From positions 992,001-1,056,000 of the forward strand of contig JAWNGF010000011.1 in assembly GCA_037039685.1 (NCBI GenBank): a stretch of 64,000 bases of DNA. Reading direction: 5' to 3'. Below the pieces are notes generated by a model. That model saw nothing but the letters and a program-made list of their open reading frames with translations. It had not been told where the DNA came from and did not search any database. The stretch comes from Ceratobasidium sp. AG-K (Eukaryota; Basidiomycota; Agaricomycetes; Cantharellales; Ceratobasidiaceae). The number at the start of each line of letters is the position of its first letter. The stretch's first letter is position 1. The translations under genes and the position numbers were made by a program. This document shows, in pieces, positions 13,049 through 24,691 of this stretch.

Positions 13049-13234
13049 GGGGGTCAGGTGATTGGATCGCAGTGGTCACGTTCACCAGGGACTGAAAAGG
13101 TTGCCAGTGGGATTCTACCAGCTTGTAATTCCAATCTAACAAAGTTTCCTTCAGAAAACCCAAGTCATGCCTATCTCATCTGGGATACACCCACGTGACT
13201 GACGCGACGACCAACACTAGACCACTCTTGCTCA
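13049..13234. promoter_or_regulatory. Divergent promoter region, COQ4 and Ser-rich orphan
   Basis: 186 bp between two divergent start codons (13048 minus, 13235 plus). It must carry both core promoters and 5' leaders. No TATA box stands out. Confidence 0.6.
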
Positions 13235-16200
13235 ATGGACGTGGACAGGTCACTGCTAAGCGCTCACGCTTCCCCAGACTGCAATCTTGCTGACGGAAAA
13301 GAAAACATAATCCACAGCATCACTCCGCCTGCATTTACGCTACGAACGTCTGGCGCTCAAACTCACGCACTTTTACCTTCTTCGCTTTGTAACCGCAGCG
13401 CAAATCCATCACCTGAACGACAAAAGCCAGTTGCAACGCCCCTTGCAGATAAATCGATGGAGGAAGAAAATGTTGGGCTGGTATTCAAGGCCGGCCGACC
13501 GAGTACTGGTTTCGCCGAGGGAGTTAGGAGAGAGTCTTTTCCTAGACAAGACTTGCATGCGATGGATCTGAGTTTTAACCCAGGTGAGTAGTCTAATATA
13601 GTATGCTATCTAATGGTTTAACCATTTGCATAGAACGTGCCGAAGATGATGCATTTATCGGAGACAAGTCGTACTTGAGTGATACGGCTCAAATAGAGGG
13701 AATGAGTCTGGTTTACGGTAGGCGTCTCGCAGCTGTCGACCGTGGTTAATGCTAAGCGACGGCTATCTATTCAGAACGAAGTTCGACTCCAATACAGGCT
13801 CACCAAATTCCCCTCCCGCCTACCGTACAAAAAGTTGGTTCGCACCCAGGCCCAGATGAGGGGACTCGGACCGTTCGTATGGTCGTTTCACAAACCCATC
13901 TGTCGGAGCATGGCACCGATACGTTCCCGTTCTCGTCTCCCGCTCGGCCTGAAGCGGCCAACGCCTCCCCGGTCGCGTCTTTCAAGTCGAGAACAGTTCC
14001 TCAGCGGAGCCCTCTGGCCATGGAGATTGGCGCTGAGCACGAAGACCTGAAGGGTGAGCCGGCAAAACTAACGACACCTACATTGGGCCTTGGATTCGAA
14101 TTCACTCTGCCTGAAATCGATAGCCCAAAGAAAGAGCCACGCGCCACTGATATCGTTACCGGCACGCGAAACACCATTTCGTCTCGAGCTGCTGCCTTGC
14201 AGTTCATATCATCCGGGGATATTACCGAGCTGGATTCCATCATAGACGTACAGTTGCCGGAAGGGGATGACGAGTTTACAGCTGCCTTTGGTCGGCTGAA
14301 GATAACCGCATCTAGCGAACCCAAGGCGGACTCGGGGCCTTTGGATTCTATCGCTGAATCGGCCTCGCCTCGCAAGTGGCAAGCGCCCACCGTCTCTGCT
14401 GACCGACGAGAACCTGCACTACCCCATGGTCAGAACGCCTTGGTATCGTCACACAACACAGTCACCTCCACTGGACTATCCCCGGATTCCGACCAGATCA
14501 ACGGCTCCGATCTTGAGGATGAGCATACCTTAAACATAGCTTCTCTTGGGCTCAGCGGGTATGGGAACGCTCTGCTTGTGGACATGTCGCTCGACCAATT
14601 GAGATCGAAGTCCAACGACGTGGAGCCTGGAGATGGAACCTTTGGCGGAGCATCATTCGCTATCACAAGTTCTAGTGCGGATCATTACGAAGTTGGGCGG
14701 GATAAAATGCTAGAAGCCAAAAGTAGGTTTTGTAATTTCCTTCTATTGGCTCTGTAGACTCACCCAGAGATGTGTAGCTCCTAAGATCAATCGGAACCCG
14801 TTACCAGAGTTAGAGGACGACGGAATGGATATTGAGGCAACTGTGAAGAAGCCCGGACGAAGAATGAGTGTGGCGCGAGTGGTTTCAGATACTGCAATCG
14901 ACGATCTCCGCTCTGGGCGTGCTCTCCACAGAGGTATACCGGTTCGGGTGCATTGTTATTCAGGATTTAACGCGATTTTTTATGTACAGCCGCCTCCGCT
15001 ACGGGTAACGAACCACACGATTTCCCTGGCTCAACGACGTCTCTCAGGCGCACCGAATCCCTCGCGTCACGTCAGTCTGCTGATGCCACAGAAGGCCACC
15101 AGCGCACTCCTGCAGCCTCCCTACAAAGAACTCAGTCTGTCGTGTCACTATACCGGACCAGTTCTACGACTTCCCGTCGTCGAGTCGAGTATTCGCGCCC
15201 CCAATCTCGTGCATCTGTAGCCGATACCGATTTCGACGATGACGACGACGAATCGCCATATGCTCCCTCGGCCCTACCTGTGTCTCGCATATCGTCCCGC
15301 CGGTCGTCAGTATATGCGTACCCCGAGCATGTTGATTCTGTGGGTCCCTCCCTATACTATCTTGAAAGACCCAGCTCGGTTGCCTCCATCTACGACAGGC
15401 CTCCATCGGCCGCGTCGATTCGACCATCTTCGGTTGCCTCCGTCCGTCCAATGTCAGCTACCGGTATCCGTCCCCCTACGCGCCCGACATCAACCTCATC
15501 AAACCGGCGTCTCTCCTCGGGTACTCACCTTCAAGCGACCCGTACAACGCCAGATAACATGCTGCATGATGTTGAAGATGACCTCGTCCGAGGCATGGAA
15601 GCCCTCATGATGAAAGACAACAACCCCACCAAACCTAGATTGGGTCGTACTTCTATTGCCAGTGGCGCCGCAAAGGGGATCACTCGACCAAACGCGACAT
15701 CGTCGACGGGGTCACGAAACGCGCCTAGTGCTCGAACGACTGTAGCCGGGTCAGGGGTGAGACCTGGGGTTGGACCGAGCGCTCTGAAGAAAACCTCAAG
15801 CCTAGGTCTGTCGTCCAAGCCAACAGGCGCTAGTTCAACGGCAGGAAAATCGACCACAGGTGCCAGAACGTTGAGTTCACGATCCTCGACCATCGGCGCT
15901 AGTGCTGCGAGGCCAGTTCCTGCCACGGCAAGCAGAGCTACGACCGGGCTAGGCAACAGGACGTCTATGTTAGCTTCTCGTCCTCAACCATCTTCTGCCG
16001 CCTCGACTTTGACCCGATCGGCCACAGTTACTGAGCAGCCAAGACTTCGATCTCGCGCATCAACCATGGGATTGTTTGCGCCTGACGGAGGGCCGGGGGT
16101 TGAAGAACCGAAAAGGCCAACACACAAGCCGGCTTCAGCATCAGTATCAACTACCTCGTCGACAAAGGGCCCGCGAGGGCCGGTTGTGTCAGGTACTGCG

Positions 16201-16311
16201 CGCAGCATTAGTCGCGGCACAGCTAGTTCTACTGTCGGACCAGCTCGTGCCGCTGGAAGCATTGCTTCTTTGAGAGATCTGAAATCCCGAGAGACTATTT
16301 CAAGACGTTAG
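13235..16311 (+). CDS. Serine/arginine-rich orphan protein with KEN motif, 952 aa
   Basis: Five exons (13235-13583, 13634-13717, 13775-14722, 14778-14933, 14990-16311) join in phase 1 at every junction, giving 952 residues. I recognise no catalytic or structural domain. The N terminus carries a KEN box-like sequence (LADGKENIIH), the destruction signal recognised by the anaphase-promoting complex in many cell-cycle proteins. The middle is acidic/serine-rich (ITELDSIIDVQLPEGDDEF). The last third is almost entirely Ser/Thr/Ala/Arg/Pro with a loose repeat of the type RPSSVAS(I/V) around codons 550-600, ending SLRDLKSRETISRR. Such basic low-complexity tails are common in microtubule- or chromatin-associated proteins, so a cell-cycle role is a guess. 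Gene structure is well supported because every intron is a canonical 50-57-nt GT-AG. Confidence 0.85.
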
Positions 16312-16557
16312 TCGGCCTGCTTTTAGTGAGAAAACTAAGACGATCAGGCTCAGTTTGAATACTCTTTTCTCGAATGTTGTGTCTAACATACTCGACTACG
16401 CCTTGTTCTCTCCCTTTGGATGTTTGTACTTTTTTTTTTTTTGGAACACTCGAACCTTGCTGTCTAGATGTATGCGTCATGTTTGCTATGAATTCATTTA
16501 CGCCAGTCTGTGATACTACGCTTTCAGGTTTTACGAATGTCCACTCCCAACCATTGA

Positions 16558-18185
16558 TCATGGCTTCTTGTAAGACACGTCCAAGCGCACGTACGCATTT
16601 CCAACCTCGCTTGAATGGATCAGTGTGTCAATGACGTGTGGTTCAGTGCCGTAAGAATGAAGCCAGGCGGCCAAAGGATCGTGGAACTCGAGGAATGCGC
16701 CGGCTGTGATCATCAAGTGAGTGAGGCACACCGATCAGGTCAAGGCACAGACAACGTACCATGCGCTGTGTACCCAGTGCCATCAGCCGATCCGCCGTGA
16801 ATCTTTTTCCGCGTGCCTGAGCCGTCGAGGGAATTAGAGGTCCAGAGCTGAACACCAGCCTCTGTCAAAGGCCCTCAGCATCGGTGTTATATCGGCCGGC
16901 AACGCGACTTACGGTTCGTGTGGAATCCGAGCTTGAGGCCGGTCTTGGTGCTACGGAGGATGACGGGGTGAGTGTCGGCTGCCGAAGTCGTAACTAGATC
17001 TTGGACGAGGCTCGTTCCTGCGAGGTTGTCGAGAGGTAAAAGGCGTGGTTGGGCGCCTGGGGGCGAGACGGGGTCGATAAGGTAGAATTCATCTAGGCAA
17101 GCAAATGTACGTTAGTATCACGGCGATACGATAAAACAGGACAACATCCTGTAGCCAGGAGGGAATGGATCTGGGATTGCTATGAAGTTAGGAGCAATGT
17201 GTGAACCGATAACTTACCGTATCCTTTAGTGGGGAAATTCTGCCCAATAGGTGTGTCATTGTGTTCGTATGATGTTCCCACGGTAGGGCTGAGCTTTCCA
17301 GTAGCTAGACCGACACTATCAAGTTCGAGAGTATTATCAGCCTAATGTCAAGGAAGAATTAATGAGGTTTTCTCCTGGTCCTTATCCACACAAACCAACC
17401 TTGATTGTCAACAACTGGGTCTTGACGTCCGGCGTTGGCGCCCCAGCCTCAGTCAAAGACGCGTCAAGGTTGAAGCCCCAATGGTGTGTCAGATTCACGG
17501 GTGTAACCGCTGGTGTACCATTCTTGCCTTCGACCTTGTATCGATACACGATCAAAAACGAGCCGGTTTGAGATACGTCTCCTTTACCAGGAGGAACAAG
17601 CGCAAATAGGGTCTCTGTGGTGAGTGCTCCAGGGTACCCTTCGTCGCCATCGGGACTAACGTGCCGGAAGATAGCAGCGGTACCTTCAGCAAGGGCTCCA
17701 GTTTCGGTAGGGGAGAACAGGGTTGCCTGGCTAGTAGGAATGTGTTCCCAGATGGCAATGTCGAAACCTTTAGGCCCACCATGGAGAGACACAGTTGGAG
17801 ACTCTGCAAGCGCAGCAAGCGTTCATACAAAGTATTGAAGTTCCATTTTCCGACCTACCAGTTGCAATAGGAGTAACCTCCGCACTAACTCCAAGACGCT
17901 CAACGGTCATCTTTTTGGCAGGGACGCGGTTCGTATAGCGCCCTACTACTGGATTAAGGAACGCGCGACTTTTTCCATTTTCCTTGGGGTCAAATGGGTT
18001 GACGACGATGTCCTAGACATGAATGAGATGGCGGTCGAAGCAAGATCTACAAGATTCTCGGCGCTTACATGTGTTTTGCCATCCGCGACTACCTTGATTG
18101 AACGAATGAAGAGTCCGTATGGCAAGATCTCTGCGGACAGAGATCCACCAGGGAGGGAGATGGATACGGGTGTGAACTCGGACAT
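16558..18185 (-). CDS. Aldose 1-epimerase (galactose mutarotase)
   Basis: Seven exons (18069-18185, 17859-18012, 17400-17803, 17218-17341, 16913-17092, 16760-16861, 16558-16703) join to 408 residues. Family landmarks: NPVVGRYTNRV near the N terminus; VSLHGGPKGFD; the catalytic-region VTPVNLTHHWGFNLD with the paired His; then DEFYLIDP, LWTSNSLDGSG, RKKIHGG and AFLEFHDPLAAWL. These enzymes interconvert alpha- and beta-galactose (or glucose) and feed alpha-D-galactose to galactokinase. The galactokinase gene is transcribed divergently 331 bp away, which supports a galactose role. The sixth exon begins at the first of two adjacent AG sites, giving NQAGVQLW. Length and order are normal for the fungal branch of the family. 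Confidence 0.92.
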
Positions 18186-18516
18186 GGTATGGCGATAGAC
18201 GCTGCGAGTATTAGCACTGAGCTTTTATAATGGATCTCAAGACGAGCCTCGGCCTAATGGAGAAAAAGGGGATAACACACGTGCTCTCCAGTTGATAGAT
18301 CTGTGTAATTTCGGAGGTGAGTGTATGCGCCCAGAATGCGATGGGGAGACCGATTAGGAGAACTCGGCCGCGTCCTGGGAGCTCGAGCCGGACATCCGTG
18401 ATACGACGGGAATTCGAACTGGAATAAGACGCGCCGAAACGGGAATTGTTGTTTAGCGTGATCATATATCTTTCGACCCAACTTCAACCTCTCAATCTAC
18501 ACTATTTCCCCTCCTC
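18186..18516. promoter_or_regulatory. Divergent promoter of the mutarotase-galactokinase pair
   Basis: 331 bp between two divergent starts. A TATA-like TTATAAAAG lies on the minus strand at about 18222-18230, roughly 40 bp before the mutarotase ATG. A CACGTG E-box is at about 18279-18284. I looked for the yeast Gal4 pattern CGG-N11-CCG and did not find an exact copy, so regulation is probably not Gal4-like. Confidence 0.6.
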
Positions 18517-20397
18517 ATGGCATCTGAACCTATTCCCGTAATTCACGCTCTCAACCAGCTCCAGGGCAGCCTTGACGCTCTTGTCGCTGGGTGAGTATGC
18601 GTGACGTCATTGCTTTAATTCTATCAACTAATGCATTGTTATTTTTCCAGCCCGCGATGGGCTCATCTCTGTGACGAATTCGAGAAGCGATTCAATCACA
18701 AGCCGACCCATGTTATTCGGGCTCCTGGTCGTGTCAAGTAAGTTAATTACTTTTTGAACGAAACGAAAACAAACGGAACTTGGTAGCCTTATTGGCGAGC
18801 ACATTGATTATGCATTATTTGGCGTGTTTCCCGCTGCTGTTGAACGCGACATTCTCATTGCTATTGGACCTCGCGAGGATGCTACGACCAATTCGACGAT
18901 CCATGCCCAAAATCTCGATGGCCGGTACAACGACGAGGCGTTCAAGCCCGAGCGCCGTCCTGTGAGGCCACAAGGTGGCCCTGGGCGCCGCGCAATGGGC
19001 CAAACGGTCGAGGCCATGGAGGAGAACCGTCGAGCTCAACCTTCAGAGTGGTATCTGGGAATCGATACAAGTTCTCTCCGCTGGGAGAGCTATGTGAAAG
19101 CAGGATATTATGTGAGTGCAGATGCACTTACCATCCCAAAAGATCTACTCACTCATACGTTGACAGGGCGTTTTGAACAAATTCTTCACCACTCCGAACG
19201 ATGGAAATCCCCTTGGCTTTGACATGCTGGTCACAGGTACTGTCCCTGCCGGATCTGGACTTTCTAGCAGTGCAGCTATGGTCGTCGCTTCTACGCTTTC
19301 CTTCCTTACGATCAACAAACGTCTGGAGGGTCTCACCAAGGGAGAACTCGTTGAGATGTGTGTTCAAAATGAACAACGCGTCGGTGTCAACTCGGGTGGC
19401 ATGGACCAAGCTGCGAGCGTTATCGGACGACCACAAACCCCTTTGTACATCTCGTTCTTCCCTAGGCTGAGCGCACAACCTGTGACTCTGCCTTGGAAGG
19501 AGGATGAAGCCGTGTTTGTGATTGCAAACTCCCTGAAGGTATCAGACAAGGCTGTGAGTGCGAAGACGCAGTACAACCTGAGGGTCGTAGAAACATTGGT
19601 TGGTGCATTGGTGTTGCAAAAGGCTTGGGCGTGGAGGTGCAGAATGGAGAGAAAATTAGGCTTAGGGAGGTGGTGGAGAAGTGGAAACCGGCTCCAGGTG
19701 CGCGTCTAGTCATCTCGTATTCAGGTGGATGGTGCTCACGCCCGCCTAAAAGCTGACGCCCCCGACGCGAATCTCAAATCGAACCTCCAAGCCCTCCTTC
19801 CAGAGATCGAACGCATTCTTAACCCATCTGGGAAGGGGGCTGCTGGCCTCACCCTCCCTGAGATGATCGCTGCTTCGGGCCTCTCCGAATCCGAGTTCCA
19901 CTCTACCTACCTGAGCTGGGTTGAGGTTGAGGCCGAGCGTTTCCACCTCTACCGCCGCATCAAACACGTCGTCGAAGAGTCACTCCGGGTACTCGAGTTC
20001 AGAGACACATGCATCTCTCCGCCTGCGGATGCGATAGCCGCTTTGGGAGAGTTGATGAATGCTTCGCAAACTTCATGCGCAGAGCAGTTTGAATGCTCGT
20101 GCCCCGAATTGGATGATCTGGTTCGTGTGGCGCGCGAATCGGGTGCAATCGGGAGCCGTTTGACAGGCGCAGGATGGGGAGGGTGCTCCGTGAGCTTGGT
20201 CAGGGCCGGAGAAGTAGATGAATTTATGAAGAAAGTGAAGGAAGCTTATGCGCCGTACCGAGGGCTAAGCGAGGAAAAGCTGAAAGAGGCCATGTTTGCT
20301 ACTAAGCCTGGTGCTGGCGCGAGTGGTGAGCGTATAATCCTTTGAGTTGTCGAATGAGAGCGCTAACTGGTTCGGTTTTCTAGTATTCGAGCTTTGA
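18517..20397 (+). CDS. GAL1: Galactokinase, reading frame broken by paired indels
   Basis: Exons 18517-18590, 18651-18737, 18787-19111, 19167-20325 and 20384-20397. GHMP-kinase motifs are complete: APGRVNLIGEHIDY (galactokinase signature), then VPAGSGLSSSAAM (ATP-binding loop), GVNSGGMDQAAS (catalytic Asp region), and SRLTGAGWGGC near the end. It phosphorylates alpha-D-galactose at C1, the entry to the Leloir pathway. The final 14-nt exon gives the usual end, GAGASVFEL. Exon 4 is damaged. After VVETLVGAL the conserved text (KGLGVEVQNGEK, REVVEKWKPAPG) continues in another frame from about 19616, and returns to the first frame near 19710 (SSRIQVDGAHAR). Read literally, a TAG at 19707-19709 truncates the protein. 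One missing and one extra base, at those two places, would explain it. Assembly error or a real lesion cannot be told apart here. Confidence 0.9.
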
Positions 20398-20635
20398 GAT
20401 GGGAAGACCATGGAAGTATCAATGGAGTATGGGGGATTGCATGAAGCCAATTTATGTACCTTTAAGAATGGAATGTATTCATTCTTTCTTTCTTGGCGCT
20501 GAGCGACAAACCCAAAATTTGGTATTCAATGCTTGAGAAATCACCAGCTCTAACGGCCGTCGTCGTTACCATACCCGGATAGAATACTACGCATATATAC
20601 AGCGGTCAACGTAACCTCATTGATCATTACGTCTA
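20398..20635. other. Short spacer after galactokinase
   Basis: 3' flank of galactokinase and of the decayed permease copy that follows. Nothing recognised in it. Confidence 0.4.
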
Positions 20636-21610
20636 CGTTTCCCCTTCTGACACCTCCCGTACATCCGCTCTCACATTATCGTTCTCGTTCCGCTTACTAG
20701 GCTGGGCCTCGGAGTCCGTCTTCGTCTGTACCAAAGATCCTCCGTCGTCGACATCAATCGTCGAGATCGAATATTCGAACCAGCGAACTCTGCCAGATAC
20801 ATGGGGTCCTGGTTGTGAAAGACGTTAGGTGTTATTGTAGCTTTGCTCAGGGATCATACCGGAAAGGCCAGACCGGAGGGAACGAAGAGATGACAAAGGC
20901 AGATCTATTTGGATAGCCACCCACTGATCCAAAATGTACTTATAAGCTTTGGTCGTTTCAAGAGGGGTTGCCTGGTAAACTCACTGAGCGCGTGGCTCGC
21001 CGAGTTTCTTGAACTCGGAAGGACTTGCGACCGGTAGCACAACACATAAGTACAGCAAAGAAGATTTGGGGGGAGTATCATCTAATTACTTGCAGCAAAT
21101 ATTGCCGCCTTCAAGAGGTCTAATAATAGGCGAATGATTTGCGACCTGGCCGATAATGGCACATGGCCGCGTGCGCACCAGATATTGCCAAATATACCGC
21201 TTAGTTCTGGCTTATATGCGCTTTGTGCGTAGACCATACAGACCTCAGATATCAAAAAAACCAGTTGAGGGTAGCCTTGAAACCTCCATTCGAACCGATC
21301 GAAGCTGCTGTCAGAACTTCGGCGGGACATCCCAGTCGATGGACACAATCCAGCAATAACTTCTATCGCATTGGCGCCTGGAAATCCGTACTAAGCGTTA
21401 ATTCACACAACGAGTGTAGAAGACCTACAATCAACGAGCAATAAAAGCAAGTTCCTGTACACGGTGAGGAGAAGGCCCACATTCAAAAGCAGAGCCCCGG
21501 AGGTAGGCACCGCGCTCGCAAGTTCAGCCATGGTCAATCCACGAGTAGGGTGGACATAGGGGCGACACGCAGCGCAAGCCACGCTACTATCCCGCACCCT
21601 GAATTCTCAG
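20636..21610 (-). pseudogene. Decayed amino-acid permease fragment
   Basis: On the minus strand near 21490-21560 the text GLTMAELASAVPTSGAL is clearly the APC-family transmembrane motif that reads GLALAELASAAPTSGGLYFW in the intact neighbour 2.3 kb upstream. Near 20640-20800 a tail reads RVRWFEYSISTIDVDD and ends in a charged Glu/Lys-rich stretch, like a permease cytoplasmic C terminus. Between them I could not recover the remaining helices or a continuous spliced frame, and stops interrupt. This looks like a tandem duplicate that has lost most of its coding sequence. The C-terminal assignment is weaker than the ELASA motif. Confidence 0.45.
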
Positions 21611-21859
21611 GCGTTGACCCAGCAAAATATACCTATTGGACCGTGGCTTGGACTCCTTACAATAAGTGCATTATTTTCTGGGGGAGGCTGGAACATAAAC
21701 ATGTGGTGCATGTCATACTACTTCCCAGAAGCAAACTTTTCACTAGTACGCACGGTTGTTTAATTAATAAAAAGAAATATACTCAGCAGAGTCAGGTTTT
21801 GTTAGCTATCGCAGGTACAGGGTAACTTTTGTTGGGCTTATGCGCATAAGCTAGAAATA

Positions 21860-24276
21860 TCATTGCATCGCCTTCTCTTTTTCTTTTGTCGGCTCAATAG
21901 AGTCTCTGTCACCAGAGAAGCTAGCGGGTTTATCGAGGCGTTCGATAGTAGCCACTGGTCCTTCAAACCAATTTATGCCACCATACTACAAAGGACAAGC
22001 CGTTAGACACCCGAGGCATTACGACAAATAACTTCCTTGAGATATGCACGAACCTTGGGGAACCAGTACCAAACTAGACATCCAATCAAACACACCTCCC
22101 ATTACTACCACAGCTAAAGTAACCGTTAGTACGAGCATCTAGATGAAGTTATGAGTGATGCATACCGTAATTCATATCTTCCACAGTCGGCGCGAGATCT
22201 GCGGGGAAGAGGAACACAATGTCGATAAAAGTCATGAACGCAATTCCAATTATCGCGACGGGAGGCCCTGGATGTGTCGACGTAAGATACGGTACGTGCT
22301 TTCGGCCAAGGTTGACTTACAAAGATCCCGAGGTTGAATGGACCTGGTTTGTAATTGTGGCCTTTAAAAATGAATCGTGCGCCAATAGGAATCGTGTACT
22401 GTTATGCGAATTACACTGAGTACACTGAACTAATATGCGGGATGGACTAGAGCTTACAGCAATGTAGAGTCCGATAACTGAAATCTATAATGACCTAGAT
22501 TTAGCCCAGTATCCACCAGTATAAAGAATAATACGAACTGCAAAGACGGCTCCAATGGCTGCTTCCCCAGCAAATGCAAGCAGTCCCAGAAGTGCCGCAA
22601 CGAGGACCGAAAACCAAACAGCTAATATGAGACTCAATCAGTGCCCGTCCAATCGGCGAAACGACGAAACTGACTGTTGACAGGGGTCTTTGTGTGCGCG
22701 TTCATCTGATACAGCCACCCAGAGAACGGCATGGCACCATCACGGGAAAAGGCAAAGACTTGTCGAGAAGTAGCGAGGACGATGCTCGATCCCATACCCC
22801 ACTGAGTGAGCACGACGACGGACCAGATGCCAAGGGTGGCCTTTTGTCCAAAACTGTTGAAGAAAATCTGACAATGGCAACATATGAGGGCAAGTATTTG
22901 GTGCACGTGGGATAAGACTCACTGCTGCCAGAGGTTGGCCTATATCACTGTCGACGATTGCTTCGATGTCCGTGCCCATACAGAATGCAATTGCCATATT
23001 CATGGCTAACGCGATAATATAAGACAGATTTCAGATTATTGAAGAGGGTTGGTAGCTTACCGGTACCCAGTATACCACTAATCCCGATCGCGCCTATGAT
23101 AGCCCATGGGACAGCAACAGCTGCATTGCTCCTGCGGAAGCCAATCAGTTACCGTATGGTTATGTCGCAGCACACCTACGCTTCCTCACTGATGTGGACG
23201 CAAGAGTCGTATGCACCTGCATATTGTGTGATGAGTGTTGAAAGTGAAAGCGGTCGCAAAGCCCGACTAACCGATTGTCCATACCGGAGCTAACCATGAT
23301 AGAATAAACGCAAACCCAGCGGGATAAGTGCTAACTAGAGATAAATGGATTAGATCTGAAGGCGGGTCGTTCGTTTCAAGGACATACGATTGGTAAAGTC
23401 GCCCAACGCAAAGCTCGCAGGATTCATAAACTCCGAGGGTGTCGCTGCTGGCAGCGCAACGAGCACTCCGAAAAACAGTCTGAAAGTAATGTCAGTTTCA
23501 CCCTTTTGGCAACCAACTTGACTTACATGAGGTTTAGTACCACATATACGCCTTGTAAGCGGGCGAGAACTTCCGTAGCTAGCGAGCACACGAGTGCATG
23601 AGTGATCAAAATAGCCAGGTATATGCCATATGTTTGCCCTTTGTTGGAATTTGAGTTGATAGTTCTTATCCCGTGTGCTTAAACTCACCCGTTGTTGCGA
23701 CATAACTTCCTCCAGAACCTATAGTCGCCGCGGCGGTCACTTGGACTGCACACCCCCAATCGATAGAAGCGATGCACGCGATGGAACCAAGCGTGTTCGC
23801 GTCTAAAGAGGCCATCGGGATATTTATAAATGCGAGATTCGCAAAAAATTGGCGAACTCACAACCAACTAGCCATGAAAGAACCTTCTTGTATTTTGGAG
23901 GAGAGAACTTCCATGTCCAAAAGTATAATCCTCCGGATGTAGGGGCAGCGCTCGCCAACTCGGCCAGTGCTAATCCGACGAACATAATCAAGGTAGAGGC
24001 GGCGAGCCATCCCCATACCATGCTCACGGGACCTCCATAGGGCAGAGCGTAGACTAACGAGGAGGCAATGCTAAACAGTGTTTCATCAGCGGAGAGATAT
24101 AGAAGGCATTAGGTAGAAAGTGCCCACGATGGTAATAGTGCAATGATCGAAAACGCGATTCCGAACACTTCAAATGGAGTAAATGCACGCTTGAACTCTT
24201 GCTTATAACCCAGCGACGCAAGTAGTTCTTCATCCGCCAATGCCACTCCTGCTCTTCTCTCGCGTTCAGCCTCCAT
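21860..24276 (-). CDS. GABA/choline-type amino-acid permease (APC family)
   Basis: At least 13 short exons on the minus strand give a 12-helix APC transporter. The order is MEAERERRAGVALADEELLA, FTPFEVFGIAFSIIALLPS, GGPVSMVWGW, VGLALAELASAAPTSGG, FWTWKFSPPKYK, NTLGSIACIASIDWG, HALVCSLATEVLARLQ, SFALGDFTN, YPAGFAFILSWLAPVWTIG, AYDSCVHISEEA, AMNMAIAFCMGTD, ATSRQVFAFSRDGAMPFS, ARFIFKGHNYKPGPFNLG and YGGINWFEGPVATI. Relatives (Uga4, Hnm1, Bio5) import GABA, choline or similar compounds at the plasma membrane or vacuole; the substrate here is unknown. The start used is the first in-frame ATG. An upstream exon (VSNYHDPTLQACG, ending at 24315) probably extends the N terminus. Near 22085-22095 the frame slips by one base between VVVMGGV and LIGCLVWYWFPK, so the last helix is out of frame as given. 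Confidence 0.82.
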
Positions 24277-24691
24277 GCCGCAGGCCTGAAGAGTTGGGTC
24301 GTGATAGTTCGAGACCTGAATTTATAGAATGCACATGTCTAGGGAACCGGCGCGCATGTGCTTCGGCCGTAGGGATCTCATAGATAACTGGAATGGTTCT
24401 TCTGGGAAGTAGGCTTAGCCGTAGGTCTTATCTCTGTGGTGTGGTCTGCGTGGTTTCTGCTGTCAAAGAACTCAGCGTGAAGATTCCAAGAGACGGTGCC
24501 TATCACGTGGGACTATGTCATTTATGTCACGTGCTCGATGACAGCCAGTGCTTACGTAGTGGCTCGATCCCCACACGGCCTGATCCGTGCATTCGTGGTT
24601 GTTGTCTCTACCTTGGAGACTGTACTTTGCCACGACATTCTCTTCTCTCAGCTCACTGTAACCCCACGACCCCAGATTGAAAGGGTCCCAA
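24277..24691. promoter_or_regulatory. Divergent spacer, permease and ABC transporter
   Basis: About 0.4 kb between divergent genes. It probably includes an extra 5' exon of the permease (acceptor after 24316) and both promoters. Nothing further recognised. Confidence 0.45.

Noticed and set aside
18186..18516. Gal4-type binding site in the galactose promoter
   Set aside because: Several CGG and CCG triplets occur, but none with the 11-base spacing.
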